From positions 1-64,000 of the forward strand of contig NZ_JBEZFP010000032.1 of the NCBI RefSeq assembly GCF_040649515.1: DNA of 64,000 nt. The letters are read 5' to 3'. Both the position numbers and the translations under genes were made by a program. Each line of letters opens with the position of its first letter. Within the stretch, counting starts at the first letter, position 1. The DNA is from Yinghuangia elevatio. GTDB lineage: Bacteria > Actinomycetota > Actinomycetes > Streptomycetales > Streptomycetaceae. The notes below the pieces were generated by a model. It was given only the letters and a program-made list of their open reading frames with translations. It was not told where the DNA came from and did not search any database. Of the stretch, positions 16,144 to 24,430 are shown in pieces.

Positions 16144-17061
16144 ATGTCCGCGAAACCCCTCGACGGCAAGGTCGCCCTCGTCGCGGGGGCGACGCGCGGC
16201 GCCGGGCGCGGCACCGCGGTGCAGCTCGGGGCGGCCGGGGCGACGGTGTACGCCACCGGCCGCAGCACGCGGGGACACCGCTCGGAGTACGACCGGCCCG
16301 AGACGGTCGAGGAGACCGCCGACCTGGTCACCGCCGCGGGCGGGCACGGCATCGCCGTACCCACCGACCATCTGGAGCCCGACCGGGTCCGCGCGCTCGT
16401 CGAGCGGATCGACGCCGAGCAGGGCCGCCTCGACATCCTGGTCAACGACGTCTGGGGCGGCGAGGGGCTGTTCGCGTGGGACAAGCCGGTGTGGGAGCAC
16501 GACCTCGACGACGGCCTGCGGCTCTGGCGCCTCGCGCTCGACACCCACGCGATCACCAGCCACTTCGCCCTGCCGCTCATGCTCCGCACGCCCGGTGGCC
16601 TGGTGGTGGAGATGACCGACGGCACCGCCGAGTACAACGGGGCCAACTACCGCAACTCCTACTTCTACGACATCGCGAAGTCGGCCGTGCTGCGGATGGC
16701 CTTCACGCTGGGCCACGAACTCGGCCCGCGCGGCGCGACCGCGGTCGCCCTCACGCCCGGCTGGCTGCGCTCCGAGATGATGCTCGACGCGTACGGCGTC
16801 ACCGAGGAGAACTGGCGCGACGCGACCGAGTGCGCACCGCACTTCGCGATCTCCGAGACGCCGTCGTACGTCGGCCGCGCGGTCGCCGCGCTCGCCGCGG
16901 ACCCCGAGGTCGCGCGCTGGAACGGCCGGTCCTTGTCCAGCGGCCGGTTGGCCCGTGAGTACGGCTTCACCGACCTCGACGGCAGCCGCCCCGACGCATG
17001 GCGCTACCTGGTCGAGGTCCAGGACCCCGGAAAGCCCGCCGACACCGACGGCTACCGCTGA
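16144..17061 (+). CDS. Short-chain dehydrogenase/reductase (SDR), long form
   Basis: SDR of 305 residues. The cofactor motif is altered to AGATRGAGRG near residues 15-24; the catalytic Tyr175-x3-Lys179 lies in FYDIAKSA. It has an ATGRS segment and a DVWGGE block matching an SDR subgroup often annotated as oxidoreductases of unknown substrate. ATG 16144 follows CAGGAGTCCCGGT. It ends 6 bp before the convergent lipoprotein gene. Confidence 0.85.
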   Translation: MSAKPLDGKVALVAGATRGAGRGTAVQLGAAGATVYATGRSTRGHRSEYDRPETVEETADLVTAAGGHGIAVPTDHLEPDRVRALVERIDAEQGRLDILVNDVWGGEGLFAWDKPVWEHDLDDGLRLWRLALDTHAITSHFALPLMLRTPGGLVVEMTDGTAEYNGANYRNSYFYDIAKSAVLRMAFTLGHELGPRGATAVALTPGWLRSEMMLDAYGVTEENWRDATECAPHFAISETPSYVGRAVAALAADPEVARWNGRSLSSGRLAREYGFTDLDGSRPDAWRYLVEVQDPGKPADTDGYR

Positions 17062-17067
17062 GCCCGT

Positions 17068-18135
17068 TCAGCAGGCCGCGTACACGTGGCCCGGCTGCCC
17101 GGGTGCGGTCACGTCGCGGTCGCGCAGCACGATCGACAGCCGGCCCGCGAAGCCGCGGCAGGCGGTGTCGAAATCGGCACGCGCGTACTCGACGACGAAG
17201 ACCTTGTTGTCGTAGGCCGCGGCGAAGGCACCGCACTCGTCGTACTTCGCGCACTCCTCGGACACCACGAAGTCGAAGCCGACGGAAGCCCGTTGGCCGA
17301 CCATCTCCACGGTGTTCTTCTGCGCGAACGCCAGGCCGGCCGCGTGCGCGCGGGCCGCCAGCAGCTTCGCGAACGCCGCGTTGTGCGCGAGCGTCAGCTT
17401 GCCGTGCGAGCGGCCGAACGAGTCGAGGTTGTCCGCCTCGACCGCCTGGAAGCCGCGGCGCGCGCAGTCGTCGATCCACGGCCCGACCACCGCGATCAGC
17501 GCGTCGCGCTTGGCCGGGGTCGACACGTCGAGCAGCGCCTCGCCCCAGTCCTCGTCCATCACCACCGCACCGCCGTCGCGCAGCAGCAGGTCGGGGTGCT
17601 GCTTCTCCCACCACGCCGTGGCGTCCGGCTGGGCCTGGAAGGTGTTGACGTAGCAGACGTTGTACGCGCCGCCGAGCGGTGCCGCCCCGCGGTCGCGCAC
17701 CACGACGCCCACGCCCGCCTTGGGCTGGTACGGCCCGCCGATCTGGTAGTCGAAAGGCGTGTTCGCGGCCGGAGCGGCGCCCGGGCGCGCTGCCGGGGGA
17801 GGGGCGGGGGCACCTGGCGCGGGCGGCGCCGGGGCCGGCGGGGGAGCCGTGGTGGCCGCACCCGGAGCGCCCGGGGCGCCCGCCGTGGAGGAGGCGGCGG
17901 GTGCCGGGACCGCCGGGGGCGCGGACGTGGACGAGGCGGTGCCGTCCGATCCAGTTGCGGGGGAGAGGGGTGCGGGCGCTTCCGGCGATGCCGCGCTGCC
18001 GTCCGAAACCGCGGCACTCGCCCTGGCGTCCGCGCCCGAGCCGGACCCGGAACCGCATCCCGCAACCAGTAAGACCGCGAGAGCGGCACCGACCGCCACC
18101 GGCCCTCGTACCCCTCGTCCCCCACGCCTGGTCAC
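17068..18135 (-). CDS. Secreted lipoprotein with GH114-like (endo-alpha-1,4-polygalactosaminidase type) domain
   Basis: 355 residues. A basic N-terminus and hydrophobic stretch end in the lipobox LVAGC (Cys about 24), so the protein is lipid-anchored outside the membrane. Residues about 30-115 are a Ser/Pro/Ala-rich spacer. The C-terminal 230 residues resemble the GH114/TM1410-like TIM barrel (YNVCYVNTFQAQP, GGAVVMDEDWGEALLDVSTPAKR, AVEADNLDSFGRS, AFAQKN). Such enzymes cleave galactosaminogalactan-type exopolysaccharides; the substrate here is inferred only. A tandem GTGGTG (18138/18135) is the start; no strong ribosome site is seen. Confidence 0.8.
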   Translation of the reverse strand: MTRRGGRGVRGPVAVGAALAVLLVAGCGSGSGSGADARASAAVSDGSAASPEAPAPLSPATGSDGTASSTSAPPAVPAPAASSTAGAPGAPGAATTAPPPAPAPPAPGAPAPPPAARPGAAPAANTPFDYQIGGPYQPKAGVGVVVRDRGAAPLGGAYNVCYVNTFQAQPDATAWWEKQHPDLLLRDGGAVVMDEDWGEALLDVSTPAKRDALIAVVGPWIDDCARRGFQAVEADNLDSFGRSHGKLTLAHNAAFAKLLAARAHAAGLAFAQKNTVEMVGQRASVGFDFVVSEECAKYDECGAFAAAYDNKVFVVEYARADFDTACRGFAGRLSIVLRDRDVTAPGQPGHVYAAC

Positions 18136-18277
18136 CACGCGGCCACGGTACCCGTCGCCGCCGCGCCGCCCCGCGTTCAGTACGGAATGCGCGGAGTCCC
18201 GCGCGGCCTGCGCCGCCTGCCCGCCGGACCGGGAAGGATCGGCTAGGCCGGTGTCCGAGGGCCACGAACCGCGGTGC

Positions 18278-18300
18278 GCGGGCCCACGTGTGGGGCCCGC
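18278..18300 (-). terminator. Hairpin after the encapsulin gene
   Basis: GCGGGCCC and GGGCCCGC form a perfect 8-bp stem with a 7-nt loop, 38 bp beyond the encapsulin stop. It lies in a tract of 14-15 bp GTGTGGGGCCC-like repeats (about 18287-18325). No T-run follows, as is common in actinomycetes. Confidence 0.5.
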
Positions 18301-18337
18301 GTGTGGGGCCCCGCGTGTGGGCTCGCGGCCGACGCGG

Positions 18338-19750
18338 CTACGCGCGGGGGCGGGCGATCTCGACGTTCTCCAGGATCCCCAGCGCGTCCGGCACCAGGAC
18401 CGCCACCGAGAAGTAGGTACTGACCAGGTAGGACACGACCGCCTTCGGGTTGATGCCCATGAAGCGCACGTTGAGCCCCGGCTCGTACTCGTCCGGGATG
18501 CCGATCTGGTGCAGCCCGACCACGCCCTGGTCGTCGGCACCCGTGCGCATGGCCAGCACGCTCGACGTGTGCCCGTCGGCGATCGGGATCTTGTCGCAGG
18601 GGAACAGCGGTACGCCGCGCCACGCCGTCACGCGCGTGCCCGCCACGTCGAGGTGGTCCGGGTAGAGCCCGCGCCGGTTGCACTCGCGCCCGAACGCGGC
18701 GATGGTCCGCGGGTGCGCCGTCAGGAGCTTGGTGCCGCGCCGCCGCGTGAGCAGCTCGTCCATGTCGTCGGGTGTCGGAGGGCCGGAGTGCGTCTGGATG
18801 CGCTGCTTGGGGTCGGCGTTGTGGAGCAGCCCGAAGTCCGGGTTGTTGACCATCTCGTGTTCCTGGCGCTCGCGCAGCGCCTCGATGGTCAGCTTCAACT
18901 GCTGCTCGACCTGGTTCATCGGCTGGTTGTAGAGGTCGGCGACCCGGCTGTGCACGCGCAGCACGGTCTGCGCGACGCTCAGCTCGTACTCGCGCGGGGC
19001 CAGTTCGTAGTCCACGAAGGTGCCCGGCAGGTCCGGCTCGCCGTCGTGGCCGGACGCGAGGGCGATGTCGGCCTCGCCCTTGTGGTTGGCGGGCTGCCCC
19101 GCGTCGGCGCGGAAGCGTTCGAGCGCCGCCGCCAGCGCCTCGGACCGGGCGGCCAGTTCGCGGAACGCCGCGGCGGGCAGGGCCAGCAGCGTGCCCGCGG
19201 TCGCGGCGCGCACCCCGAAGTCCCAGGTGGCGTCCGGGTCGGTCAGTGCCTCGTCGCCGAGGTGGTCGCCTTCCGCGAGGGAGCCGACCGCGCTGTCGTG
19301 GTCGTACTTGCCCGGCCGGATCCGGTCGATCTTGCCGTGCCCGACGAGCAGGATCTCGTCGACCGCGGATCCGGCCTCCACGATGACCTCGCCGCGCGCG
19401 AACTCGCGCTGCGTGCAGCGCGACGCGAGTTCCGCGAGCAGGTCCTCGTCCTCGACGCCGCGCAGCGCGGGCAGTTCGGCGAGGGTCGGGGGGACGACGC
19501 GCAGCTCCGCGCCCTCGCGGACGAAGGCGACGCGGCCGCGCCCGACGGCGTACGTGAGGCGGCGGTTGACGCGGTAGGTACCGCCGTCGACCTGGACCCA
19601 GGGAAGCATCCGCAGCAGCCAGCGCGAGCTGATCCCCTGCATCTGCGGTGCGGACTTGGTGGTGGTGGCAAGGTTGCGCGCGGCCGCCGTGCTGAGACTC
19701 AGTCGGGCGGCCTGTTCTTCGGTCTGCTCGGGCTCCGCTGCGATGGACAT
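18338..19750 (-). CDS. Family 2B encapsulin shell protein with inserted cyclic-nucleotide-binding domain
   Basis: 470-residue HK97-fold protomer expected to self-assemble into a protein nanocompartment. The N-terminal arm (STAAARNLATTTKSAPQM), WLLRMLPWVQV, the PREYELSVAQTVLRVHSRV block, LYNQPMNQVEQQL and the C-terminal GLNVRFMGIN...YFSVAVLVPDALGILENVE are the recognisable shell elements. Residues about 85-205 are a cNMP-binding fold (GEVIVEAGSAVDEILLVGHG, EGDHLGDEAL), the insertion that defines family 2B. Automatic tools may call it Crp/Fnr, but there is no helix-turn-helix. ATG 19750 has GGAGGGG 6 nt upstream. Known cargo genes (terpene cyclase, polyprenyl transferase, xylulose kinase, cysteine desulfurase) are absent from this window. 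Confidence 0.9.
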   Translation of the reverse strand: MSIAAEPEQTEEQAARLSLSTAAARNLATTTKSAPQMQGISSRWLLRMLPWVQVDGGTYRVNRRLTYAVGRGRVAFVREGAELRVVPPTLAELPALRGVEDEDLLAELASRCTQREFARGEVIVEAGSAVDEILLVGHGKIDRIRPGKYDHDSAVGSLAEGDHLGDEALTDPDATWDFGVRAATAGTLLALPAAAFRELAARSEALAAALERFRADAGQPANHKGEADIALASGHDGEPDLPGTFVDYELAPREYELSVAQTVLRVHSRVADLYNQPMNQVEQQLKLTIEALRERQEHEMVNNPDFGLLHNADPKQRIQTHSGPPTPDDMDELLTRRRGTKLLTAHPRTIAAFGRECNRRGLYPDHLDVAGTRVTAWRGVPLFPCDKIPIADGHTSSVLAMRTGADDQGVVGLHQIGIPDEYEPGLNVRFMGINPKAVVSYLVSTYFSVAVLVPDALGILENVEIARPRA

Positions 19751-19985
19751 CGGCTTCCCCTCCGGCCGGTGCGCTGTTCGACGCGCGGGCCCCGACGGCG
19801 TGGTCCGGGCCGAGGCCCCGGGGACGGCCCGCGAAGGCCGCTCCCGCGGACCAACCGGTCGTACGCCCGCGCTCCCAGGTAACGGCCGCGGCATGCCCAT
19901 GATCAACGGCGTGCGGGCGCACAGCAGGGGCGCGCGGGGCCCGCAAGTGGCGCGCCCCGCGCGACGCGGCCCGCCGCGTGTGCCC

Positions 19986-20285
19986 TCAGACGCGCGGCGA
20001 GGCGAACTGCCCGGTGGCGGCCTCGATGTCCGCCGCCGCAGCGTGCAGCATGCGGTGCGCCAGGTCGGACAGCGCGCGGGCCGCGGCAAGCTCGTCGCCG
20101 ATCTGCGGAACGTCGCGGTCGGCCGGGTGCTTGCGTGCGTTGCCCCAGGCCCGCAGCGCGTCGCCCGAGCCCGTGTCGAGCCGGGCCTCGGCGTGTGTGC
20201 GCACCGAGATCCCGCCGTCGAACTCGTCGACGCCGGTCTTCTCGGTCAGGTAGATGTCCACGGTCCAGTGCTTCATGGCGGGCAT
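19986..20285 (-). CDS. DUF1876-family small protein
   Basis: 99 residues beginning MPAMKHWTVDIYLTEK; the HWTVDIY..E..G.TRAEARL-type pattern is the DUF1876 family, described as a double-stranded-RNA-binding-like fold of unknown function. ATG 20285 has GGAGGT 7 nt upstream; a second in-frame ATG at 20276 is less well placed. It lies 235 bp upstream of the encapsulin gene on the same strand, so cotranscription is possible but the gap could hold a separate promoter. Confidence 0.75.
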   Translation of the reverse strand: MPAMKHWTVDIYLTEKTGVDEFDGGISVRTHAEARLDTGSGDALRAWGNARKHPADRDVPQIGDELAAARALSDLAHRMLHAAAADIEAATGQFASPRV

Positions 20286-20407
20286 GGTCCCCACCTCCGC
20301 TCGGATGGCTGTCCGCGTCCCCGGTCGTTCCATTGTCGGACGCCACAGCGGAGGTGGGAACCTCCCGTTTTATCGCTTTTCTCTGTATTTTCTGGGCCGG
20401 GTTTTCC

Positions 20408-20500
20408 GGACCGGACCGGTCAGCCCAGTCAGCTGGTCAGCCCGGCCGGTCAGCCCAGCCGACCGGTCAGCCCGGTCCAGCCGGTTCAGCCGGTCACCAG
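20408..20500. repeat. Degenerate direct repeats GGTCAGCCC
   Basis: Exact GGTCAGCCC occurs at 20418, 20435, 20448 and 20465, and further GGTCA/GTCAG variants extend to 20500, immediately downstream of the binding-protein gene stop. No function is evident; folding with CCGG partners could help termination. Confidence 0.6.
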
Positions 20501-20501
20501 G

Positions 20502-22109
20502 TCAGCGCCGCCCGAGCCGGTCCATGAGCAGCACGCCGTCGTTGCTGAGCAGCAGCCCGGCCACGCTGGTCTTGTGGAACACGGTGATGCGGCCCTCCTG
20601 GTACGGCCACAGCGGCACGTCCTTCGAGACCGAGGCCATGAGCGCGGTGTACGCCTCCTGCCGCAGCGCCGGGTCGTTCGTCTTGCGGCCCTGCTCCAGC
20701 GCCGCGTCCGTCTCGGCGCTCTTGTAGCCCAGGAAGTTCGTCGGGCTGGAGCTGTGCAGGTAGGCGTAGACGGTCGGCTCGACGTCCGAGACGGTCCAGT
20801 TGTGCAGCGCGGCCTCGAACGCCCGGTTGACGCGCACCGCCTGTGTGTACGACACGATCGCCATCGCCTGCGTCTTGACCTCGATGTTCTTCAGGCCGTT
20901 CAGCTGCGTCTGGACGTACTCGCCGGTCTTCGTCGCCTGGTTGTTCTGCGGCACGAGGTACGTGAACTTCAGCGGCTTGCCCTCGGCCGCGAGTTCGTCG
21001 AGCAGCTTCTGCGCCTCGACGCGGTTCGCCGACGGCAGCTTCGGCGCGTCCGGCTTGACCAGCGGGCTGTCCGCGGGGAACAGGCTGGAGCTGGGCACGC
21101 CCTGGTTGGTGAAGGCGATCTTGTTCATCTCGTTCGGGTCGAGCGCCAGCGCGACGGCCCGGCGGGCGCGCGGGTCGTCGAACGGCGGCTTGGACGAGTT
21201 GAACACGATGGCCTCGCCCACGATCACCGGCACCTGGGAGACGCCCAGCCCGAGGTCACGCGCCTTGGCGGCGTCGGTCGAGCTCGCCGAGACCTTGAGG
21301 TCGCTGCCCCCGGTGGCGACGCTGTTGAGCGCCTGCGTGCTGTCGCTCATCACGCTGAAGACGACCTTGTCGAGCACCGGCCTGTCGGGGCCCTGCCAGT
21401 ACTTGGGGTTCTTGGTGAACACCATCTTGCTGTCCCGCGCCCACTCCGACAGCACGAACGGCCCGGCGCCGACCGGCTTTGCGGCGAAGCCGGCGGGGTC
21501 CTTCTGGAGCGCGGTCGGCGACGGGATGAAGGCCAGCGACGACGCCACGACGCGGTCGAAGTTGGCGTTCGGCGCCTTGAGCGTGATCTTGAGGGTCAGC
21601 GGGTCGACGACCTCGGTCTTGTCGATGGCGGCGGCCGAGCCGGCCACCAGCGAGCGGCGCTCGGGGTTCTTGTGCTCGTCCCACGTCCACTTCACCGCGG
21701 CCGCGTCGTACGGCGTGTCGTCGGTGAACTTCACGTTCGGCTTGATCTTCAGCGTCCAGACCTGGCCGCTCGGGTCCGGGACCAGGCTCTCGCCGATCTG
21801 CGGCAGGGGCTTGCCGGTCTTGGGCTCGCTGTAGAAGAGCGAGTCGTACATCGCGTTGAGCCGCGAGCTGTCCGTGTAGTAGTTGCTGATGGCGCCGAAC
21901 GGGTCGACCCGGGCCATGTCGGTGACCGAGATGACCTCCAGGGTGCCGCCGGACTTCGCGGCGCCGGTGACGCCCGGGTCGACGCCGTCGCTGCCCTTTC
22001 CGTCGCCTCCTCCGCAGGCGGCGGCGAACAGGCCGGTGAGCGCCGCCGCCGCGGCGACGAGTGCGCGGCGGCGGCGGCCGAGTGGGCCGCGGGAGTTCGC
22101 AGGGGCCAT
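20502..22109 (-). CDS. ABC transporter substrate-binding lipoprotein, family 5 (peptide/nickel type)
   Basis: Extracytoplasmic solute-binding protein of 535 residues. The N-terminal RRRR stretch followed by a hydrophobic segment and FAAACGGG is a lipoprotein signal with possible Tat character. Family 5 elements include the MYDSLFYSEP, WTLKIKPNVKFTDDTPYDAAAVKWTW and ...DDPRARRAVALALD blocks. It probably binds an oligopeptide or related solute. No permease or ATPase genes adjoin it, so it is an orphan component. ATG 22109 has AAGGA about 9 nt upstream; the gene is divergent from an amidohydrolase. Confidence 0.9.
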   Translation of the reverse strand: MAPANSRGPLGRRRRALVAAAAALTGLFAAACGGGDGKGSDGVDPGVTGAAKSGGTLEVISVTDMARVDPFGAISNYYTDSSRLNAMYDSLFYSEPKTGKPLPQIGESLVPDPSGQVWTLKIKPNVKFTDDTPYDAAAVKWTWDEHKNPERRSLVAGSAAAIDKTEVVDPLTLKITLKAPNANFDRVVASSLAFIPSPTALQKDPAGFAAKPVGAGPFVLSEWARDSKMVFTKNPKYWQGPDRPVLDKVVFSVMSDSTQALNSVATGGSDLKVSASSTDAAKARDLGLGVSQVPVIVGEAIVFNSSKPPFDDPRARRAVALALDPNEMNKIAFTNQGVPSSSLFPADSPLVKPDAPKLPSANRVEAQKLLDELAAEGKPLKFTYLVPQNNQATKTGEYVQTQLNGLKNIEVKTQAMAIVSYTQAVRVNRAFEAALHNWTVSDVEPTVYAYLHSSSPTNFLGYKSAETDAALEQGRKTNDPALRQEAYTALMASVSKDVPLWPYQEGRITVFHKTSVAGLLLSNDGVLLMDRLGRR

Positions 22110-22236
22110 GTCGTACGTCCTTCCGGGAGCTGTCGTACGGAACGTCCGGGCCCGCCACGGAACAGGAGTGTCCGATTCCGCTTCGATTCCGGCGTCGCAC
22201 GTCCGTTGACACGTGCAGTGCAGGGGCAATGCCTAA

Positions 22237-22251
22237 CTGACACTGCGTCAG
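22237..22251. promoter_or_regulatory. Inverted repeat CTGAC-ACTGC-GTCAG in a divergent promoter region
   Basis: Perfect 5-bp arms around a 5-bp centre between the binding-protein gene and the amidohydrolase gene, 25 bp downstream of a TTGACA (22206-22211). It is operator-like; the cognate regulator is not identifiable here. Confidence 0.4.
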
Positions 22252-22367
22252 ATGTCTACAGTGCTTCGTCGGGTAAACTGTGACGGGTCGAATAATCGAA
22301 ACAATCGTTCGCGAATCATGCGGGAATCGGCTTCCCTTCTCACCGCGCCCGGCCGACACTGGCGCCC

Positions 22368-23813
22368 ATGCCCGCACCTGAATCCGCACGTCACACGCCC
22401 CGCGCGGCCGTACCGCAGGCCGACCGCACACCGCATCCCGTCGTGGACGGCGACGGCCACATCGTCGAGGCACTTCCCGTCCTCACCGAGGTGATCCGCA
22501 AGGTCGCCGGACCGGACGCGGCCGACCACTTCCTCGGCTCGTCGCCCACCTACGCCTCGCGCAGCAGCACCGACGGCCGCCTCGCCGAGCTGACCGGCGA
22601 CCAACGCCGCCCGGGCACCTGGATCCCGCCCTGGTGGTCGCTGCCCGGCAACACCCTCGACCGGGCGACGGCCTTCCTGCCCGCCCTGCTGCACGAGCGC
22701 ATGGACGAGATAGGACTCGACTTCGCGGTCCTCTACCCCAGCGTCGGCCTCGTCGCCTCCGGCCACCCCGACGACGCGATCCGGGCCGGCGCCTGCCGCG
22801 GCGTGAACACCTACCTCGCCGAACTCACCGACGGGCTCCAGGACCGCATGACCCCGGCCGCCGTCGTCCCCACCCACACCCCCGACGAGGCGATCGCCGA
22901 ACTCGAACACGCGGTCGGCAGCCTGGGGTTCAAGGCCGTGCTCGTCAACAACATCGTCGAGCGCCCCGTCCCCGGCGGCCCCGCGGGTGCCCGCTGGTAC
23001 GACGTCCTCGCACTCGACAGCGTCCACGACTACGACCCGCTCTGGCGCCGCTGCGTCGAACTCGGCGTCGCCGTCACCGTGCACACCCCCACCATGGGCA
23101 TCGGCCTGCGCCAGTCGTCCACCCGCTACGTGCACAACCACATCGGCACCTTCGCCGCCGGCGGGGAGGCCTTCGCCAAGGCCCTCGTCATCGGCGGCGT
23201 CGCCCACCGCTTCCCGACGCTGAACTTCGCCTTCCTGGAAGGCGGCGTCTCGTGGGGCGTACAACTCCTCGCCGACCTCGTCGGGCACTGGGAGAAGCGC
23301 GGCGGCCCGAACATCGCGGCACTCGACCCGGCCGGACTCGACGCCGCGCTCTGGGACGACCTGTTCGCCCGGCACGGTGGCACGCACTTCGCGGCCCCCG
23401 GTCTGGCCGCGGGACTGCGCGGGCAGGCCGACAACCCGCCGCCCGACCTCGACGACTACCGGGGCAGCGGCATCGCATCGCCCGCCGACATCGCCCGCAT
23501 GTTCGAGCGCTTCTACTTCGGCTGCGAGGCCGACGACCCCACGATCGCCTGGGCGTACGCCGACTCCCTCAACCCCTGCGGCGCCGTGCTGCGCCCGCTG
23601 CTGGGCTCCGACATCGGCCACTGGGACGTCACCGACATGCGTGAAGTCGTCGGGGAGGCCCGCGAACTGGTCGAGCACAGGCATCTCACCCCCGCGCAAT
23701 TCCGCGAGTTCGCGTGCGACAACACGGTGCGCCTGCACGGCGGCATGAACCCGCGGTTCTTCGACGGCACGCGCGTCGAACAGTACGCCCGGAAACTCCT
23801 CGGCCACGCCTGA
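22368..23813 (+). CDS. Amidohydrolase-2 family metal-dependent hydrolase/decarboxylase
   Basis: 481-residue TIM-barrel protein of the ACMSD-like amidohydrolase group. Metal-binding candidates are DGDGH at the barrel start, the strand-5 His in VTVHTPT, and GSDIGHWD near the C-terminus. Family members hydrolyse or decarboxylate aromatic or heterocyclic acids; the substrate is not readable. ATG 22368 is 258 bp from the divergent binding-protein gene, and the operator-like repeat at 22237-22251 lies between them. Confidence 0.85.
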   Translation: MPAPESARHTPRAAVPQADRTPHPVVDGDGHIVEALPVLTEVIRKVAGPDAADHFLGSSPTYASRSSTDGRLAELTGDQRRPGTWIPPWWSLPGNTLDRATAFLPALLHERMDEIGLDFAVLYPSVGLVASGHPDDAIRAGACRGVNTYLAELTDGLQDRMTPAAVVPTHTPDEAIAELEHAVGSLGFKAVLVNNIVERPVPGGPAGARWYDVLALDSVHDYDPLWRRCVELGVAVTVHTPTMGIGLRQSSTRYVHNHIGTFAAGGEAFAKALVIGGVAHRFPTLNFAFLEGGVSWGVQLLADLVGHWEKRGGPNIAALDPAGLDAALWDDLFARHGGTHFAAPGLAAGLRGQADNPPPDLDDYRGSGIASPADIARMFERFYFGCEADDPTIAWAYADSLNPCGAVLRPLLGSDIGHWDVTDMREVVGEARELVEHRHLTPAQFREFACDNTVRLHGGMNPRFFDGTRVEQYARKLLGHA

Positions 23814-24076
23814 CCGTTGCTCGCCGCGCCGCCGAATCGCAGGGGCCGAGCCGGTCTCGTCCGGTCCGGCCCGGGCCGGCCGGGCCGAGGCGCCCGCACC
23901 GCCTCCTGTCCGCCTCCTGTCCGGTCCTTGTCCGGCCCCGGGGCGCCCGGCCCGCGGCCCCGCCGAAGGCATCTGCCTCGGGCCGGGCGCGGCCGCTTGC
24001 ATGTCGGATTTATCCAATCCTCCCGCAGAGGCCCGCTGGGAGAGTGAGGCGACGTGGACAACCGCAGGGGGAACGG

Positions 24077-24430
24077 ATGGCACAAAACCACCACGTCGTA
24101 CGGCCTGGCGCGGCGCACGACCCGGGAGCGGCCGACGAGGAGGCCCGCGTCGAAGCGGGGATCACCACCGACTACGCGGCACCGCGCACCGGCCTTGAGG
24201 AACGCCTCGTCCGGCTCTGGGAGTCGGCCCTGCGGTTCGGCCCGGTCGGCATCGAGGACGACTTCTTCGAACTCGGCGGCGACTCGATGCTCGCCGCCCG
24301 CGTGCAACTCGACGTCGACGTGGAGTTCGGCGTCGAGATCTCGGCCGCCGCACTCTTCCTCTCGCCCACGGTCGCGACACTGGCCGAGGCGGTGGAGGAG
24401 GCCCTGAAATCCGCCGGGGCCGGGGTATGA
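24077..24430 (+). CDS. Stand-alone peptidyl/acyl carrier protein
   Basis: 117 residues. The phosphopantetheine attachment site is Ser70 in FFELGGDSMLAAR, a form typical of NRPS carrier domains, with the usual four-helix pattern from EERLVRLW to AVEEALKSA. About 35 residues of non-conserved leader precede the domain. ATG 24077 has AGGGGGA 4-5 nt upstream. It overlaps the next P450 gene by ATGA, so the pair is tightly coupled and the carrier probably presents the P450 substrate. No adenylation or condensation domain is present in the window. Confidence 0.85.
   Translation: MAQNHHVVRPGAAHDPGAADEEARVEAGITTDYAAPRTGLEERLVRLWESALRFGPVGIEDDFFELGGDSMLAARVQLDVDVEFGVEISAAALFLSPTVATLAEAVEEALKSAGAGV

Noticed and set aside
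18338..19750. Crp/Fnr-type transcription factor
   Set aside because: There is a cNMP-binding fold but no helix-turn-helix, and the flanking sequence matches encapsulin shell elements over the full length.
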